From RUG12461 sp045657665 (GTDB taxonomy: Bacteria > Bacillota > Clostridia > Lachnospirales > Lachnospiraceae), in NCBI GenBank assembly GCA_045657665.1, contig JAZOTN010000015.1:28918-92917 (forward strand): DNA of 64,000 nucleotides, in the 5' to 3' direction. The position numbers and the translations under genes were made by a program. Position 1 is the stretch's first letter. Every line of letters starts with the position of its first letter. A model generated the notes under the pieces. The model was not told the DNA's origin and made no database searches. It saw only the letters and a list, made by a program, of their open reading frames with translations. Of this stretch, positions 25,752-33,807 are shown in pieces.

Positions 25752-26381
25752 CTAGTCTACGACAAAACGCTTAAAAAAGGAAGAGGATTTGCCGATTTTT
25801 TTATGCAATTTTTCAAAATCGCCAACGGAATACCAGATACGTGCTCCGATCATATGCCTGTGTGAAAACAGAAAATGTTCCTGTTCCGGCGAGCTGATCA
25901 CGGAAAGAACGATATCCGGCATCGATGCATTGATCTCATTGACAATGCCGTCTGCATCATCAATATGATCCGTAAGCGCCGCCTCCCCGAAAATGGTCAT
26001 CTTCTCGTGTATCTGCCCAAGATAAGCCTTGTATGCGGACAGCCGCTCACCGGTATCGGAAAGAAGAAACACTGTGTTACCTCGACGGGAAAGCTGCGTC
26101 AGCAGCTCTTTATAAAAATCAAATCCCCGTACCTCACGGATCCTCTGCGCACTGTCAATGCCGCTTCCCCTTAAAAGCCTTCCTTCTCCGATCACAGCGA
26201 TATCGTATGCTTCCGTCATTTTCTGTACGGTTTCATCATTCCGTGCACAGCCAAGAAGCCTGGAAGTGATCGTCCCGATGGTATGAAGCATATCTTCCCC
26301 CAGAAACTGCTCCACCATACGAAGCTGCTCATGTACCGTATCGTAAGAAACCGAAATCCCCTGCAGCGTAATTCTCTTCAT
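25752..26381 (-). CDS. Divergent WecG/TagA/CpsF-like glycosyltransferase
   Basis: 209 residues from ATG 26379-26381; an in-frame TTG 15 bases upstream lies within the ribosome site (GGAGAAGGAG). The middle and end follow the WecG/TagA/CpsF fold: GRGFDFYKELLTQLSRRGN-type helix, VFLLSDTGERLSAYKAYL, and the PEQE motif (VISSPEQEHFL) where the family has GxPxQE. The Gly-rich part of that motif is changed and the N-terminal DG motif is weak, so catalytic activity is uncertain. The family makes wall teichoic acid or exopolysaccharide linkage units. First gene of the operon that holds ftsEX. Confidence 0.7.
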   Translation of the reverse strand: MKRITLQGISVSYDTVHEQLRMVEQFLGEDMLHTIGTITSRLLGCARNDETVQKMTEAYDIAVIGEGRLLRGSGIDSAQRIREVRGFDFYKELLTQLSRRGNTVFLLSDTGERLSAYKAYLGQIHEKMTIFGEAALTDHIDDADGIVNEINASMPDIVLSVISSPEQEHFLFSHRHMIGARIWYSVGDFEKLHKKIGKSSSFFKRFVVD

Positions 26382-26437
26382 GAACTCCTTCTCCAAAAGT
26401 GATCACATGGCGAATACGCATTCCGACCCACTTTCTC

Positions 26438-26466
26438 AGTATAGCAAACCGGCTGTTTTTTGTAAA
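26438..26466 (-). promoter_or_regulatory. Promoter of the WecG-like/CdaR/ftsEX operon
   Basis: TTTACA (26461-26466), 17 bases, TATACT (26438-26443) on the minus strand. Start of transcription near 26431, about 50 bases before the ATG at 26381. Confidence 0.75.
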
Positions 26467-26625
26467 TTTTCCGAATATTCCGGAGAATAAACCGGTATTA
26501 TTTTCACTATTTTAATGTCAATACTTTTTTTCAAAAATCCGAAAACGTTATCAACTTTATAACAACTTCACAAAACATATGTTTGATTGTTGGGGGGATT
26601 TTCCTCCCGTTTTTTTCCAGTTTTC

Positions 26626-26695
26626 TGTGGATAACGTGAATAACTCCGTTCATAACTCCATTTTTCGGGCTTTTTAATTTTAAAATTGTGGATAA
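26626..26695. promoter_or_regulatory. Two perfect DnaA boxes in an AT-rich gap
   Basis: TGTGGATAA (the reverse of the DnaA box TTATCCACA) occurs at 26626-26634 and 26687-26695, 61 bases apart and in the same orientation. Looser forms such as TTATCAACT (26548-26556) are nearby. The whole gap 26467-26797 is AT-rich and holds no gene that I can see. dnaA and dnaN are not in the window. Confidence 0.6.
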
Positions 26696-26797
26696 CTTCG
26701 TCAAGAGTTATTTTCGTCAAAAAAGATTTTTGTGCATTTTGTATTTCATCACTTTTACATTAAATTTTTTCCGGCGAAAAGCCCTGAAAATATAATC

Positions 26798-26831
26798 AAA
26801 AAGGAAAATCCCCGGAACGAATTCCGGGGAT
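26798..26831 (-). terminator. Terminator of the NlpC/P60 gene
   Basis: Perfect 10-bp stem ATCCCCGGAA/TTCCGGGGAT with a TTCG tetraloop (26808-26831), followed on the minus strand by TTTTCCTTTTT. It sits 17 bases after the stop at 26848. Confidence 0.88.
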
Positions 26832-26847
26832 CCATGATCGTTTATTT

Positions 26848-28296
26848 TTAGAAGATTCTTCGAACTGCCAGGATATCGCGGTAATATGCGTTGGATACCT
26901 TGATACCGGTTGCAGGTGTACTTGCATGGACGATCTGTCCTCCTCCGATGGCAATTCCGACATGACCGCTGTAGCAAACGATATCGCCGGGCTGCATCGC
27001 CGCAGGATCCACGCCGTATCCGACTCCCCTCAGTGCACTGGAGGAATGCGGAAGTCCGACACCGTAATTCGCATAAACACTCATAACAAAGCCGGAGCAG
27101 TCCGTTCCGTTTGTAAGAGAGGATCCGCCGTATACATACGGATTTCCGACAAACTGGAGCGCGTAATTCGCAACCGATCCGCCATTTCCGCCGCCCGTTG
27201 CCGCATAAGAAGCGCCACCACCGGAGCTGCCGCCCGAGGACGATGCCTGCGAAGAGGATTTCGAAGAGGAGCTGTTTGATGCCGCAGTCGCTGCAGCAGC
27301 TGCTTCCGCTGCTCTTCTCTCTTCTTCTTCCCTGGCAAGACGTGCTTCCTCATGCTCTTTCGTCTCACCGTAAGTATACTCCGTCGAAAGGTCTACAAAT
27401 TCCATGGAGACATATCCGGCACCCTCTTCCACCGAGACGCCTACCCATCCCCAGTTATCCACGTACTGTTCATCAATAACGGTCAGCTGTTCCTGATCCG
27501 GCACCATCTCGACCACTTCGGATTCCTGGGTCGGAAGCGCCCTTACAAAAAGCGTCTCCGTATGAACCGTTGCGATCCTGTGGGCTGCTTTCTTGATCAG
27601 CTCCGGATCTCCGACCGAAATAAACTCTGCGGAAACATATCCTTTCAGATCTCCGGATACGATCTCAAGCCACGTACCGTCCTCGTTTTTCCCTACTACC
27701 TGAACCGCATTGTTCGTATAAAGCTTTCCGACCGCTTCGCTCTCCGCACTCGGCTCGCTCCTGACATTTACATAGTCCGTAACTACCGCGATACCGATAT
27801 TCGCGAATTCATCCGATTCAGAAGCATTCGCATCTGCATCAGCAGTTTCTTCTGCTGTTTCTTCCGTGCCTTCTGCCGCTTCCGTATTTTCCGTATCTGT
27901 AACTTCCGTGTCTTTTGCTTCTTCCTGGCTGCCTTCCTCTGCTGCCGCTGTCTTATCTGTTCCTGCCCCGACATCCGTCAGGTTCGCCGCCAGTGTCTGC
28001 ATCACGCCGGACACCTTGGTCTCCGATTTTCCGGAGGATGCATTGCTTTCTGTGCTTTGCAGTGAAAACAGATCCGCTGTCACTCCTGCAGTATGGGCAC
28101 TCTCTGTTTCTGCCTCCGTGGACTCTGCCGTACCGGTCTTAAAAGAAAGACCTGTCTTTTCCACGGTTCCGGTCTCTGTCGTCAGCACGCTGATGATTCC
28201 CGCAGTCGGCGCTGCCTGTACCGGTGTCACTGATGCAGTAATCGTTGATAAACAAAACATGCCGCAAAGAAGTGCACATACAATTTTGTTTTTCAT
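26848..28296 (-). CDS. SH3-NlpC/P60 peptidoglycan endopeptidase
   Basis: 482 residues: signal peptide (about 1-29), a Glu/Thr/Ser-rich low-complexity region (about 60-150), two bacterial SH3 domains (about 165-230 and 240-310), a coiled and Ser/Gly-rich linker, and an NlpC/P60 domain (about 370-482). Catalytic Cys in NGTDCSGFVMSVYANYG (about 395) and His in GHVGIAIGGGQIVHAS. The enzyme cuts stem-peptide bonds in the wall and is secreted. It has the best promoter in the window and a WalR-like box in its leader, as expected for autolysins under essential wall control. Confidence 0.94.
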   Translation of the reverse strand: MKNKIVCALLCGMFCLSTITASVTPVQAAPTAGIISVLTTETGTVEKTGLSFKTGTAESTEAETESAHTAGVTADLFSLQSTESNASSGKSETKVSGVMQTLAANLTDVGAGTDKTAAAEEGSQEEAKDTEVTDTENTEAAEGTEETAEETADADANASESDEFANIGIAVVTDYVNVRSEPSAESEAVGKLYTNNAVQVVGKNEDGTWLEIVSGDLKGYVSAEFISVGDPELIKKAAHRIATVHTETLFVRALPTQESEVVEMVPDQEQLTVIDEQYVDNWGWVGVSVEEGAGYVSMEFVDLSTEYTYGETKEHEEARLAREEEERRAAEAAAAATAASNSSSSKSSSQASSSGGSSGGGASYAATGGGNGGSVANYALQFVGNPYVYGGSSLTNGTDCSGFVMSVYANYGVGLPHSSSALRGVGYGVDPAAMQPGDIVCYSGHVGIAIGGGQIVHASTPATGIKVSNAYYRDILAVRRIF

Positions 28297-28331
28297 CTAT
28301 TCTCCGTCTCCTGAATTTTGTATTAGTTGCC

Positions 28332-28364
28332 GGGGTCAAAAGTCACATGTCACGAAGTGACCCC
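28332..28364. repeat. REP-like palindrome, copy 1
   Basis: GGGGTCA (28332-28338) and TGACCCC (28358-28364) bracket AAAGTCACATGTCACGAAG. A second element with the same outer arms and core GTCACATG lies at 42112-42143, and the flank CGACATCAT follows both. It lies in the 5' leader of the NlpC/P60 gene. Confidence 0.65.
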
Positions 28365-28389
28365 GACATCATATGTTTCTTTCACATTT

Positions 28390-28406
28390 GTTACGAATTT
28401 GTTACA
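28390..28406 (-). promoter_or_regulatory. WalR-like binding box
   Basis: On the minus strand TGTAAC (28401-28406), five bases, CGTAAC (28390-28395). The WalR (YycF) consensus known from Bacillus and Staphylococcus is TGTWAH-N5-TGTWAH; one base differs. It lies just downstream of the predicted start of transcription of a wall hydrolase gene. Confidence 0.5.
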
Positions 28407-28419
28407 TCTCACGAAACGA

Positions 28420-28448
28420 ATTATAACAAAGGTGGTTTCCCATGTCAA
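28420..28448 (-). promoter_or_regulatory. Consensus promoter of the NlpC/P60 gene
   Basis: TTGACA (28443-28448), 17 bases, TATAAT (28420-28425) on the minus strand. Transcription would begin near 28413, giving a leader of about 117 bases. Confidence 0.9.
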
Positions 28449-28506
28449 CCGAAAAACGCGAAAAATCACGCTTTTTTCACGTTTTATACATATTCTTTAA
28501 AAAAGA

Positions 28507-28535
28507 TTGCACTTTTGAGTGATTTCTGGTATAAT
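28507..28535 (+). promoter_or_regulatory. Promoter of the yjfB-like gene
   Basis: TTGCAC (28507-28512), 17 bases, TATAAT (28530-28535) with TGG before the -10. Divergent from the NlpC/P60 promoter. Confidence 0.82.
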
Positions 28536-28567
28536 TGCCCCAATCAAATCTATCGGAAGGGACGGTG

Positions 28568-28780
28568 ATGTGTATGAGTATGGTAGATGTCATTGATCCG
28601 ACCGCCTTTATCAGCGCATACAGCCAGATCAATTCCGGTCAGGGTGTTATGAGGGACGTCGGAACAGCGATGCTTGGCGAGAGCCTGGATCTTTTAAAAG
28701 AGCAGGGAGCAGCCATGACCAAGATGATGGAGCAATCCGTCACACCTTATCTCGGCGGTAATATCGATATTTCCGCTTAA
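28568..28780 (+). CDS. YjfB family putative motility protein
   Basis: 70 residues from ATG 28568, which has GGAAGG seven bases ahead; ATG 28574 and 28580 are alternatives. The end MEQSVTPYLGGNIDISA is the hallmark of the YjfB family, and the helical middle (SLDLLKEQGAAMTKMMEQS) agrees. The family is short and is linked to motility by co-occurrence in flagellated Firmicutes; its role is not known. It is a single gene with its own promoter and a strong bidirectional terminator. No flagellar gene is in the window. Confidence 0.88.
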   Translation: MCMSMVDVIDPTAFISAYSQINSGQGVMRDVGTAMLGESLDLLKEQGAAMTKMMEQSVTPYLGGNIDISA

Positions 28781-28796
28781 CAACATAAGGGAACAA

Positions 28797-28826
28797 AAAG
28801 ACGCCGCGCGGATGCGCGGCGTCTTT
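28797..28826. terminator. Bidirectional terminator
   Basis: Perfect 13-bp stem AAAGACGCCGCGC/GCGCGGCGTCTTT with loop GGAT. It ends the yjfB-like gene on the plus strand and the S1-protein operon on the minus strand. Confidence 0.88.
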
Positions 28827-28839
28827 CAGTTTTCATCCA

Positions 28840-29511
28840 TTACTCCGCAGCGGTTCTTACAACGCCGTCTTTTAACGTGATTTTTCTTTCTTTATAAAGA
28901 TGCCCTACGGCTCGTTTAAACGCGGCCTTCGACATCCCCGTCTCCCGCATGATCACTTCCGGCTCCGCTTTTTCCGTGAAAGGCAGCACACCTCCGTATT
29001 CCCGAAGAAGCGTCAGGATCTTTTCCGCATCCGGCGAAAGCTCTTCATATGCCTTTCCCCGCAGCGAAACATCCAGCTTTCCGTCCTCTTTGATACCGGT
29101 CACACGAACGCTCACGATATCCCCCACGGAAAACGCTCTCACATCCTCGTGTCGCGGGATCATCGCTGAATAGCAGTCGTCCACCGCCACAAATGTTCCG
29201 AAGTCGTGACCGAATTCGTAGATCCGGCCCTTTACTTCATCACCGATCCGGTAAGGGCCTCCTGTCTTAAGAAGCGGATAAAGCTTTTTCTGACTGGCCG
29301 CATACCGTCCGCTTTTATCCGTATAGAGGCGCACCAGGATCTGATCTCCCGCGCGCAGCTCTTTTGTCATTTCTTTATAAGGAAGAAACAGGTCTTTCGG
29401 AAGCCCCCAATCAAGAAACGCTCCGATCCGGTTCACTTCCTTAACCGTAAGTAGCACAACTTCGCCCGCTTTCAGTCTCTCCTCCGCGGTCCTGATCCTG
29501 CCATCCTCCAT
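28840..29511 (-). CDS. CvfB/YitL-like S1 RNA-binding protein
   Basis: 223 residues from ATG 29509-29511, preceded by GGGGG in the end of the PBP gene; the open frame upstream of this is only the PBP gene read out of frame. S1-like domains occupy about 15-80 (VNRIGAFLDWGLPKDLFLP), 85-145 (YEFGHDFGTFVAVDDCYS) and a further one; a winged-helix region ends the protein (MSKAAFKRAVGHLYKERKITL). CvfB in Staphylococcus binds RNA and affects virulence gene expression; YitL in Bacillus is uncharacterised. It follows the PBP stop by one base and is probably translated with it. Confidence 0.88.
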   Translation of the reverse strand: MEDGRIRTAEERLKAGEVVLLTVKEVNRIGAFLDWGLPKDLFLPYKEMTKELRAGDQILVRLYTDKSGRYAASQKKLYPLLKTGGPYRIGDEVKGRIYEFGHDFGTFVAVDDCYSAMIPRHEDVRAFSVGDIVSVRVTGIKEDGKLDVSLRGKAYEELSPDAEKILTLLREYGGVLPFTEKAEPEVIMRETGMSKAAFKRAVGHLYKERKITLKDGVVRTAAE

Positions 29512-29512
29512 A

Positions 29513-32233
29513 TCATCCCCCACCTGCAGCAGCCTGCTGTGCAAGGATCGCTTCATATGCCGCCTGCTGTGCAGCCAGCTCCGCTGCGATCGTCGCATTG
29601 ATCGCTTCCTGTTCCGGAGTAAGTGAAGGCGCTGCCTGTTCCTGATTCGCATTCCCTGCCCCATACAGGCCTGCCGTATTGCTTTCCGCGGCCATGGCGG
29701 CATAGGAGGCAAGATTTGTGATCACGACACCGGGATGGATCATACAACCCGATGTAAGTGATCCGGCGGAAAGTCTGTACGGGTCATCCTGTGTCCCGCT
29801 TGATCCGCCGATCTGATAGACACTGGACATCTGAAACTCCGGCGGACAGGATGTCGTCGCCAGCTGATTGCTGGCCGCACAGATTGTTGCCACCACATGA
29901 TGATCGCAGGATTCCTCCGGCACGGTTCCGACCGCGAAATACTCCGTATTTGCCATGGAACCACGCGGATCGTTTGTACAGACACCATTCAGTACGAGTT
30001 TTCCCGATTTTTTACAGGTCGTTGCCTGGGTAATGCCCTCCGGCATTTCAAAATCCGCATAGGGCAGGTCTTCATGAAGACGGGACATGACCGCCTTCCA
30101 GATCAGCTTCGGATATGTCGTATAGGTAAGGGTGGAATTGTCATCGTAACCGCCCCAGACGACACAGGTGTAATACGGTGTATAGCCGGCAAACAGAGCA
30201 TCACGGTTATCACTCGTCGTACCGGATTTTCCGGCCTGCGCCATGGAATCCCCGAAGTAAGCCGGGGTACCGGTACCGCTTGTCATAACGTCCTTCATGG
30301 CGTCTGTAAGCAGCCAGCTTGTCGTTTCCTTCAGAACCTCCCTGGTCTGAGGTGTATTATCGATCAGGACATTTCCCTGATGATCCAGGATCTGCGTATA
30401 ATAACGCGGTTTGATATACAACCCGCCGTTGGCGATCGTCGCATACGCCGCTGTCAGCTCCACATTCTTCACACCGTTTGTGATGCCGCCGAGCGCCAGA
30501 GCCTGGGAATCATCCTGCGGAACAAGTGTTGTAAAGCCAAAGTCAAGAAGCTTATCATATCCGGTCGTCGTCCCGATATCCGTAAGCGTCTTTACGGCAA
30601 CGATGTTGATCGACTGCTGGATCGCGTAACGGATCGTCGTGTAGCCACGGTAGGTGTGATCATAGTTATTGACTGCCGAGTGCGCCAGATTGTCATAATT
30701 ATATGGTGCATCATCCTGCACAGATGCCAGTGTAAAATCACCGTTATCGACTGCTGCCGCATATGCTGCCAGGATCTTGAACGTGGAACCCGGCTGCCGC
30801 GTCGTCCCGGTCGCGCGGTTTAAGGTCTTGCTGGCGGATTTATCACCTCTTCCCCCGACAAGCGCTTTGACTTCACCCGTACTCTGATTGATGATCGTCA
30901 TGGAAACCTGGGGCTGCAACGTGAACGTAACGGATTCTCCGACCACCTCATCGCCGGGCTGCACCACAGAAGTACGGTAAGCGTCAATAGCAGCCTGCGC
31001 GCTCTCCTCATCGTCAAAATTCAAAGATCCGTCGCCATAGCCGTTTTTCGCGACAAAGCTCCGCATCGTCTGCTCACTGTAATTGTCGTAGCTGCCATCG
31101 CTGTGAAGCACGGTCAGTCTGTAGGAAAAGGACACCTTATGAGGCGAACTTCCGTAATTATCGATGTTGTTGGCTTCCTCGTCACAGATATTCTGCACCT
31201 TCGGATCCTGCGTCGAATAGATCGTAAGACCTCCCTGATAGAGGGCCTTGTATGCCTCCGCCTCCGTATATCCCTTGATCTCCTGAAGATCCGAGATGAC
31301 CTGATCTGTCAGCGCGTCCACAAAATACGATGTGATATCCGAACTGGAATTTTCCACGTTGACGATCTGGATACGCTCATAAACGTTATCCGCCATCGCC
31401 TCGTCATATTCCGTCTGCTTGATATACCCCTGCTCCAGCATCTTCTGAAGCACCGTTGATTCACGCTCTGCGTTTTTGTCAGGATGGCTGACCGGATTGT
31501 ATTTGGAAGGGTTCTGGGTGATCGCCGCGATCACCGCACATTCGGAAAGGGTCAGGTCGGAAACATCTTTATTAAAATAGCGCTCCGATGCCGCCTGCAC
31601 TCCGAGAGTGTTCTGTCCGAGGTTGATCGTATTCAGATAGTTTTCGAGGATCCAGTCTTTGTCCTGCTTTTTTTCCAGCTGCATGGCAAGATACTGCTCC
31701 TGGATCTTTCTTTCCAGTTTTTCGGCAAAAGAACTCTCCTTTGTCCAGTCCGTAAACACGTTATTCTTGAGGAGCTGCTGCGTAAGCGTGGAAGCGCCCT
31801 GTGAAAAGTCACGGGTCTTGATGCCCTGGACAGCCGCTCTCGCGATACCCTGGAGGTCAATGCCGTTGTGATCGTAGAACCGCTCATCTTCGATGGCTAC
31901 AAAAGCATGCTGCAGATTCTCCGGGATCTCATCCAATGTCACATAAACACGGTTGGCACCGGAGGCCACCAGGGTCGCCGTGACATTCCCTTCCGTGTCC
32001 AGAACCGTCGAGAGATAACCCGTCGGAGTGGCATCGATATCATCAATATCCGGCGCCGCATCAAGAATTCCCCGGATCATACCATATGCCATGCCCCCGC
32101 CGACAATGATCAGCGCCGCAAGAGCCACCATGCAGATCTTTCCGAAGAACACGCCCATCTTGCGGTTCCACAAGATGCCTTTTCCGATCAGCTTTTTCTT
32201 CTGTTTTGCTGTTCCCTGTTTCCCGAAATTCAT
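29513..32233 (-). CDS. Class A penicillin-binding protein (PBP1A)
   Basis: 906 residues. A cytoplasmic start and membrane anchor (about 32-55) precede a GT51 glycosyltransferase domain (about 75-260; EDERFYDHNGID at about 113, GASTLTQQLLKN) and a transpeptidase domain (about 400-710; SxxK as GSTFKILA at about 479, KSGTT at about 667). An Ala/Gln-rich tail (about 850-906) ends the protein. It polymerises glycan strands and cross-links them on the outer face. It lies eight bases after the TPR protein. Confidence 0.95.
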   Translation of the reverse strand: MNFGKQGTAKQKKKLIGKGILWNRKMGVFFGKICMVALAALIIVGGGMAYGMIRGILDAAPDIDDIDATPTGYLSTVLDTEGNVTATLVASGANRVYVTLDEIPENLQHAFVAIEDERFYDHNGIDLQGIARAAVQGIKTRDFSQGASTLTQQLLKNNVFTDWTKESSFAEKLERKIQEQYLAMQLEKKQDKDWILENYLNTINLGQNTLGVQAASERYFNKDVSDLTLSECAVIAAITQNPSKYNPVSHPDKNAERESTVLQKMLEQGYIKQTEYDEAMADNVYERIQIVNVENSSSDITSYFVDALTDQVISDLQEIKGYTEAEAYKALYQGGLTIYSTQDPKVQNICDEEANNIDNYGSSPHKVSFSYRLTVLHSDGSYDNYSEQTMRSFVAKNGYGDGSLNFDDEESAQAAIDAYRTSVVQPGDEVVGESVTFTLQPQVSMTIINQSTGEVKALVGGRGDKSASKTLNRATGTTRQPGSTFKILAAYAAAVDNGDFTLASVQDDAPYNYDNLAHSAVNNYDHTYRGYTTIRYAIQQSINIVAVKTLTDIGTTTGYDKLLDFGFTTLVPQDDSQALALGGITNGVKNVELTAAYATIANGGLYIKPRYYTQILDHQGNVLIDNTPQTREVLKETTSWLLTDAMKDVMTSGTGTPAYFGDSMAQAGKSGTTSDNRDALFAGYTPYYTCVVWGGYDDNSTLTYTTYPKLIWKAVMSRLHEDLPYADFEMPEGITQATTCKKSGKLVLNGVCTNDPRGSMANTEYFAVGTVPEESCDHHVVATICAASNQLATTSCPPEFQMSSVYQIGGSSGTQDDPYRLSAGSLTSGCMIHPGVVITNLASYAAMAAESNTAGLYGAGNANQEQAAPSLTPEQEAINATIAAELAAQQAAYEAILAQQAAAGGG

Positions 32234-32241
32234 ACTGTCTC

Positions 32242-33660
32242 TCAGCCTGTTGTAGCATCATCCGGTGTGGTCGTATCTTCTCCGATCTCGGAAAGGAAGC
32301 GCTCCGCCTCCCTTGACCAGTTGGAATCCGGATAAAGCGAAATGATCTTTTTATAGTAGATGACCGCGTCATCGTCTTCTCCGTTACGGCGGCAGGCCTG
32401 GGCAAGCGTATACAGCGCATCGCCCTCATGGTAGGTCTCATCCACGGAAATGATCTTCAGGAACTCCGTCTTTGCGTCCTCGAAATTGCCGGCCTTATAT
32501 GCTTCCATGCCCGCCTCATATGCGGAACTCATGTATTGTTCATTCACTTCGGCGTTGATCACGTTATAGGCATCCCGCGCGGTTGTATCAAGGTAATCCA
32601 CGTTGACCGTCGAAAGTGCCTGACCTGCGCCGTCAATATCTTCTCCGGCAAAGGCGATATATGCACTGAGAAGCTGCTGATAGCTGGCAAGACGGGCCGC
32701 ATCCTCGTCACTGGAATTCTGGGCAGCCTCCACCTGGGATTCGAGCTGACCGATCTCGTTTTCCAGAGAAAGAATCGACTGCTCTTTTTCCGCAATGGTA
32801 TTTGTCGCCTCCTCAAGCGGAGCATTCGTCTCGTTTCGTACACTCTGTTTCACACCCGGCACGATGAGGAACCACGTCACAAGGACGCCGATCGCCGCGC
32901 CGATCAGAATGTTGATGATCGTGGAAAGCGCCGTATTATCGCGGAATCTCGCAGGCTGTATGATGGTCTCGTTTCCGCTGACATAGCTGATCAGCTCTTC
33001 GTTTTCTTTTTCCTTTTTCTTCCGCTCCCGCTCAGGATCGGAACGTATGATATCATTGCATTCCTTCAAGTACCGGAGCGTCGTCAGGTTGCTCCCGTCG
33101 ATCTTCATCGCGTTACGGAGCGATTTCTTCGCCTGATCGTACCTTCCTTCCTGCATGTAAAGAAGAGCAAGGAGCTGGTGTGCCCTTACCATCTTGGGAT
33201 TAACGGAAAGAACCTTCTTCAGCTGGATGATGGCAAGATCATGACTGTCCTGCCTGCAGTAAAGCAGCGCCTGATTGTATTTTTTGGTCGTCTGATTGAT
33301 GGTCTCAAGCTGCGCCGGACTGTTCTGCAGATGATCCAGATACTCTTCCGCAAAGTTGTCCTCAGCGCGAAGATTCTTGCTGATCACCCATTCACTCATG
33401 GCGTTGACACCTTCGCCCATCTCAAAATAAACGAGACCGAGAAGGTTTCTCGCCTGAATATTCATTTTATAGAGCTTAAGGCTTTCGCGGAGCACCTCCG
33501 CAGCACCCGAAAGATCCCGGATGGAAGCACGCCGAAGGCCTTCATTATAAAGCGCGTTCGATGTCGCCATAATCTTTTTGAACATGCGCATATCACGCCC
33601 GCACGACGGACAGCGCATATTTCTCGGCTTCAACTCGCCGCCACAATACACACAGATCAT
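32242..33660 (-). CDS. Zinc-ribbon, TPR and membrane-anchored protein
   Basis: 472 residues. The N-terminus is a zinc ribbon, CVYCGGELKPRNMRCPSCG. Helical TPR repeats follow (about 30-205), then a membrane segment (about 255-278), a coiled coil (about 290-320) and an extracellular TPR region (about 330-450; AYKAGNFEDAKTEFLKII, YHEGDALYTLAQACRRNG). The C-terminal part resembles periplasmic TPR assembly factors such as YbgF. Coupled to the PBP gene by position, it may organise wall synthesis, but that is inference. Confidence 0.8.
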   Translation of the reverse strand: MICVYCGGELKPRNMRCPSCGRDMRMFKKIMATSNALYNEGLRRASIRDLSGAAEVLRESLKLYKMNIQARNLLGLVYFEMGEGVNAMSEWVISKNLRAEDNFAEEYLDHLQNSPAQLETINQTTKKYNQALLYCRQDSHDLAIIQLKKVLSVNPKMVRAHQLLALLYMQEGRYDQAKKSLRNAMKIDGSNLTTLRYLKECNDIIRSDPERERKKKEKENEELISYVSGNETIIQPARFRDNTALSTIINILIGAAIGVLVTWFLIVPGVKQSVRNETNAPLEEATNTIAEKEQSILSLENEIGQLESQVEAAQNSSDEDAARLASYQQLLSAYIAFAGEDIDGAGQALSTVNVDYLDTTARDAYNVINAEVNEQYMSSAYEAGMEAYKAGNFEDAKTEFLKIISVDETYHEGDALYTLAQACRRNGEDDDAVIYYKKIISLYPDSNWSREAERFLSEIGEDTTTPDDATTG

Positions 33661-33666
33661 CTATAT

Positions 33667-33807
33667 TTATCCTCTTCGGCTTTCTTCCAGCATTTCACGG
33701 AATATGTCCGTCAAGTCGGTCAGGTCATGGTTGTAAATATCGTCAACTGCCTCTTCCACTTCAAGGCTCGGTTCATAGCGTTTTAATTCTTCTTCAAAAT
33801 CGATCAT
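33667..33807 (-). CDS. Small conserved acidic protein (46 residues)
   Basis: From ATG 33805-33807, with GGAAGGGGAATC ahead, overlapping the folC stop by four bases (ATGA). It is short, acidic and helical (FEEELKRYEPSLEVEEAVDD; IFREMLEESRRG). It sits between folC and the TPR protein, six bases from the latter. No family is recognised, but the tight spacing and good ribosome site support a real gene. Confidence 0.7.
   Translation of the reverse strand: MIDFEEELKRYEPSLEVEEAVDDIYNHDLTDLTDIFREMLEESRRG

Noticed and set aside
26467..26797. Chromosomal origin (oriC)
   Set aside because: There are only two perfect DnaA boxes, and dnaA, dnaN, rpmH or other usual neighbours are absent. I kept it as a DnaA-box region only.
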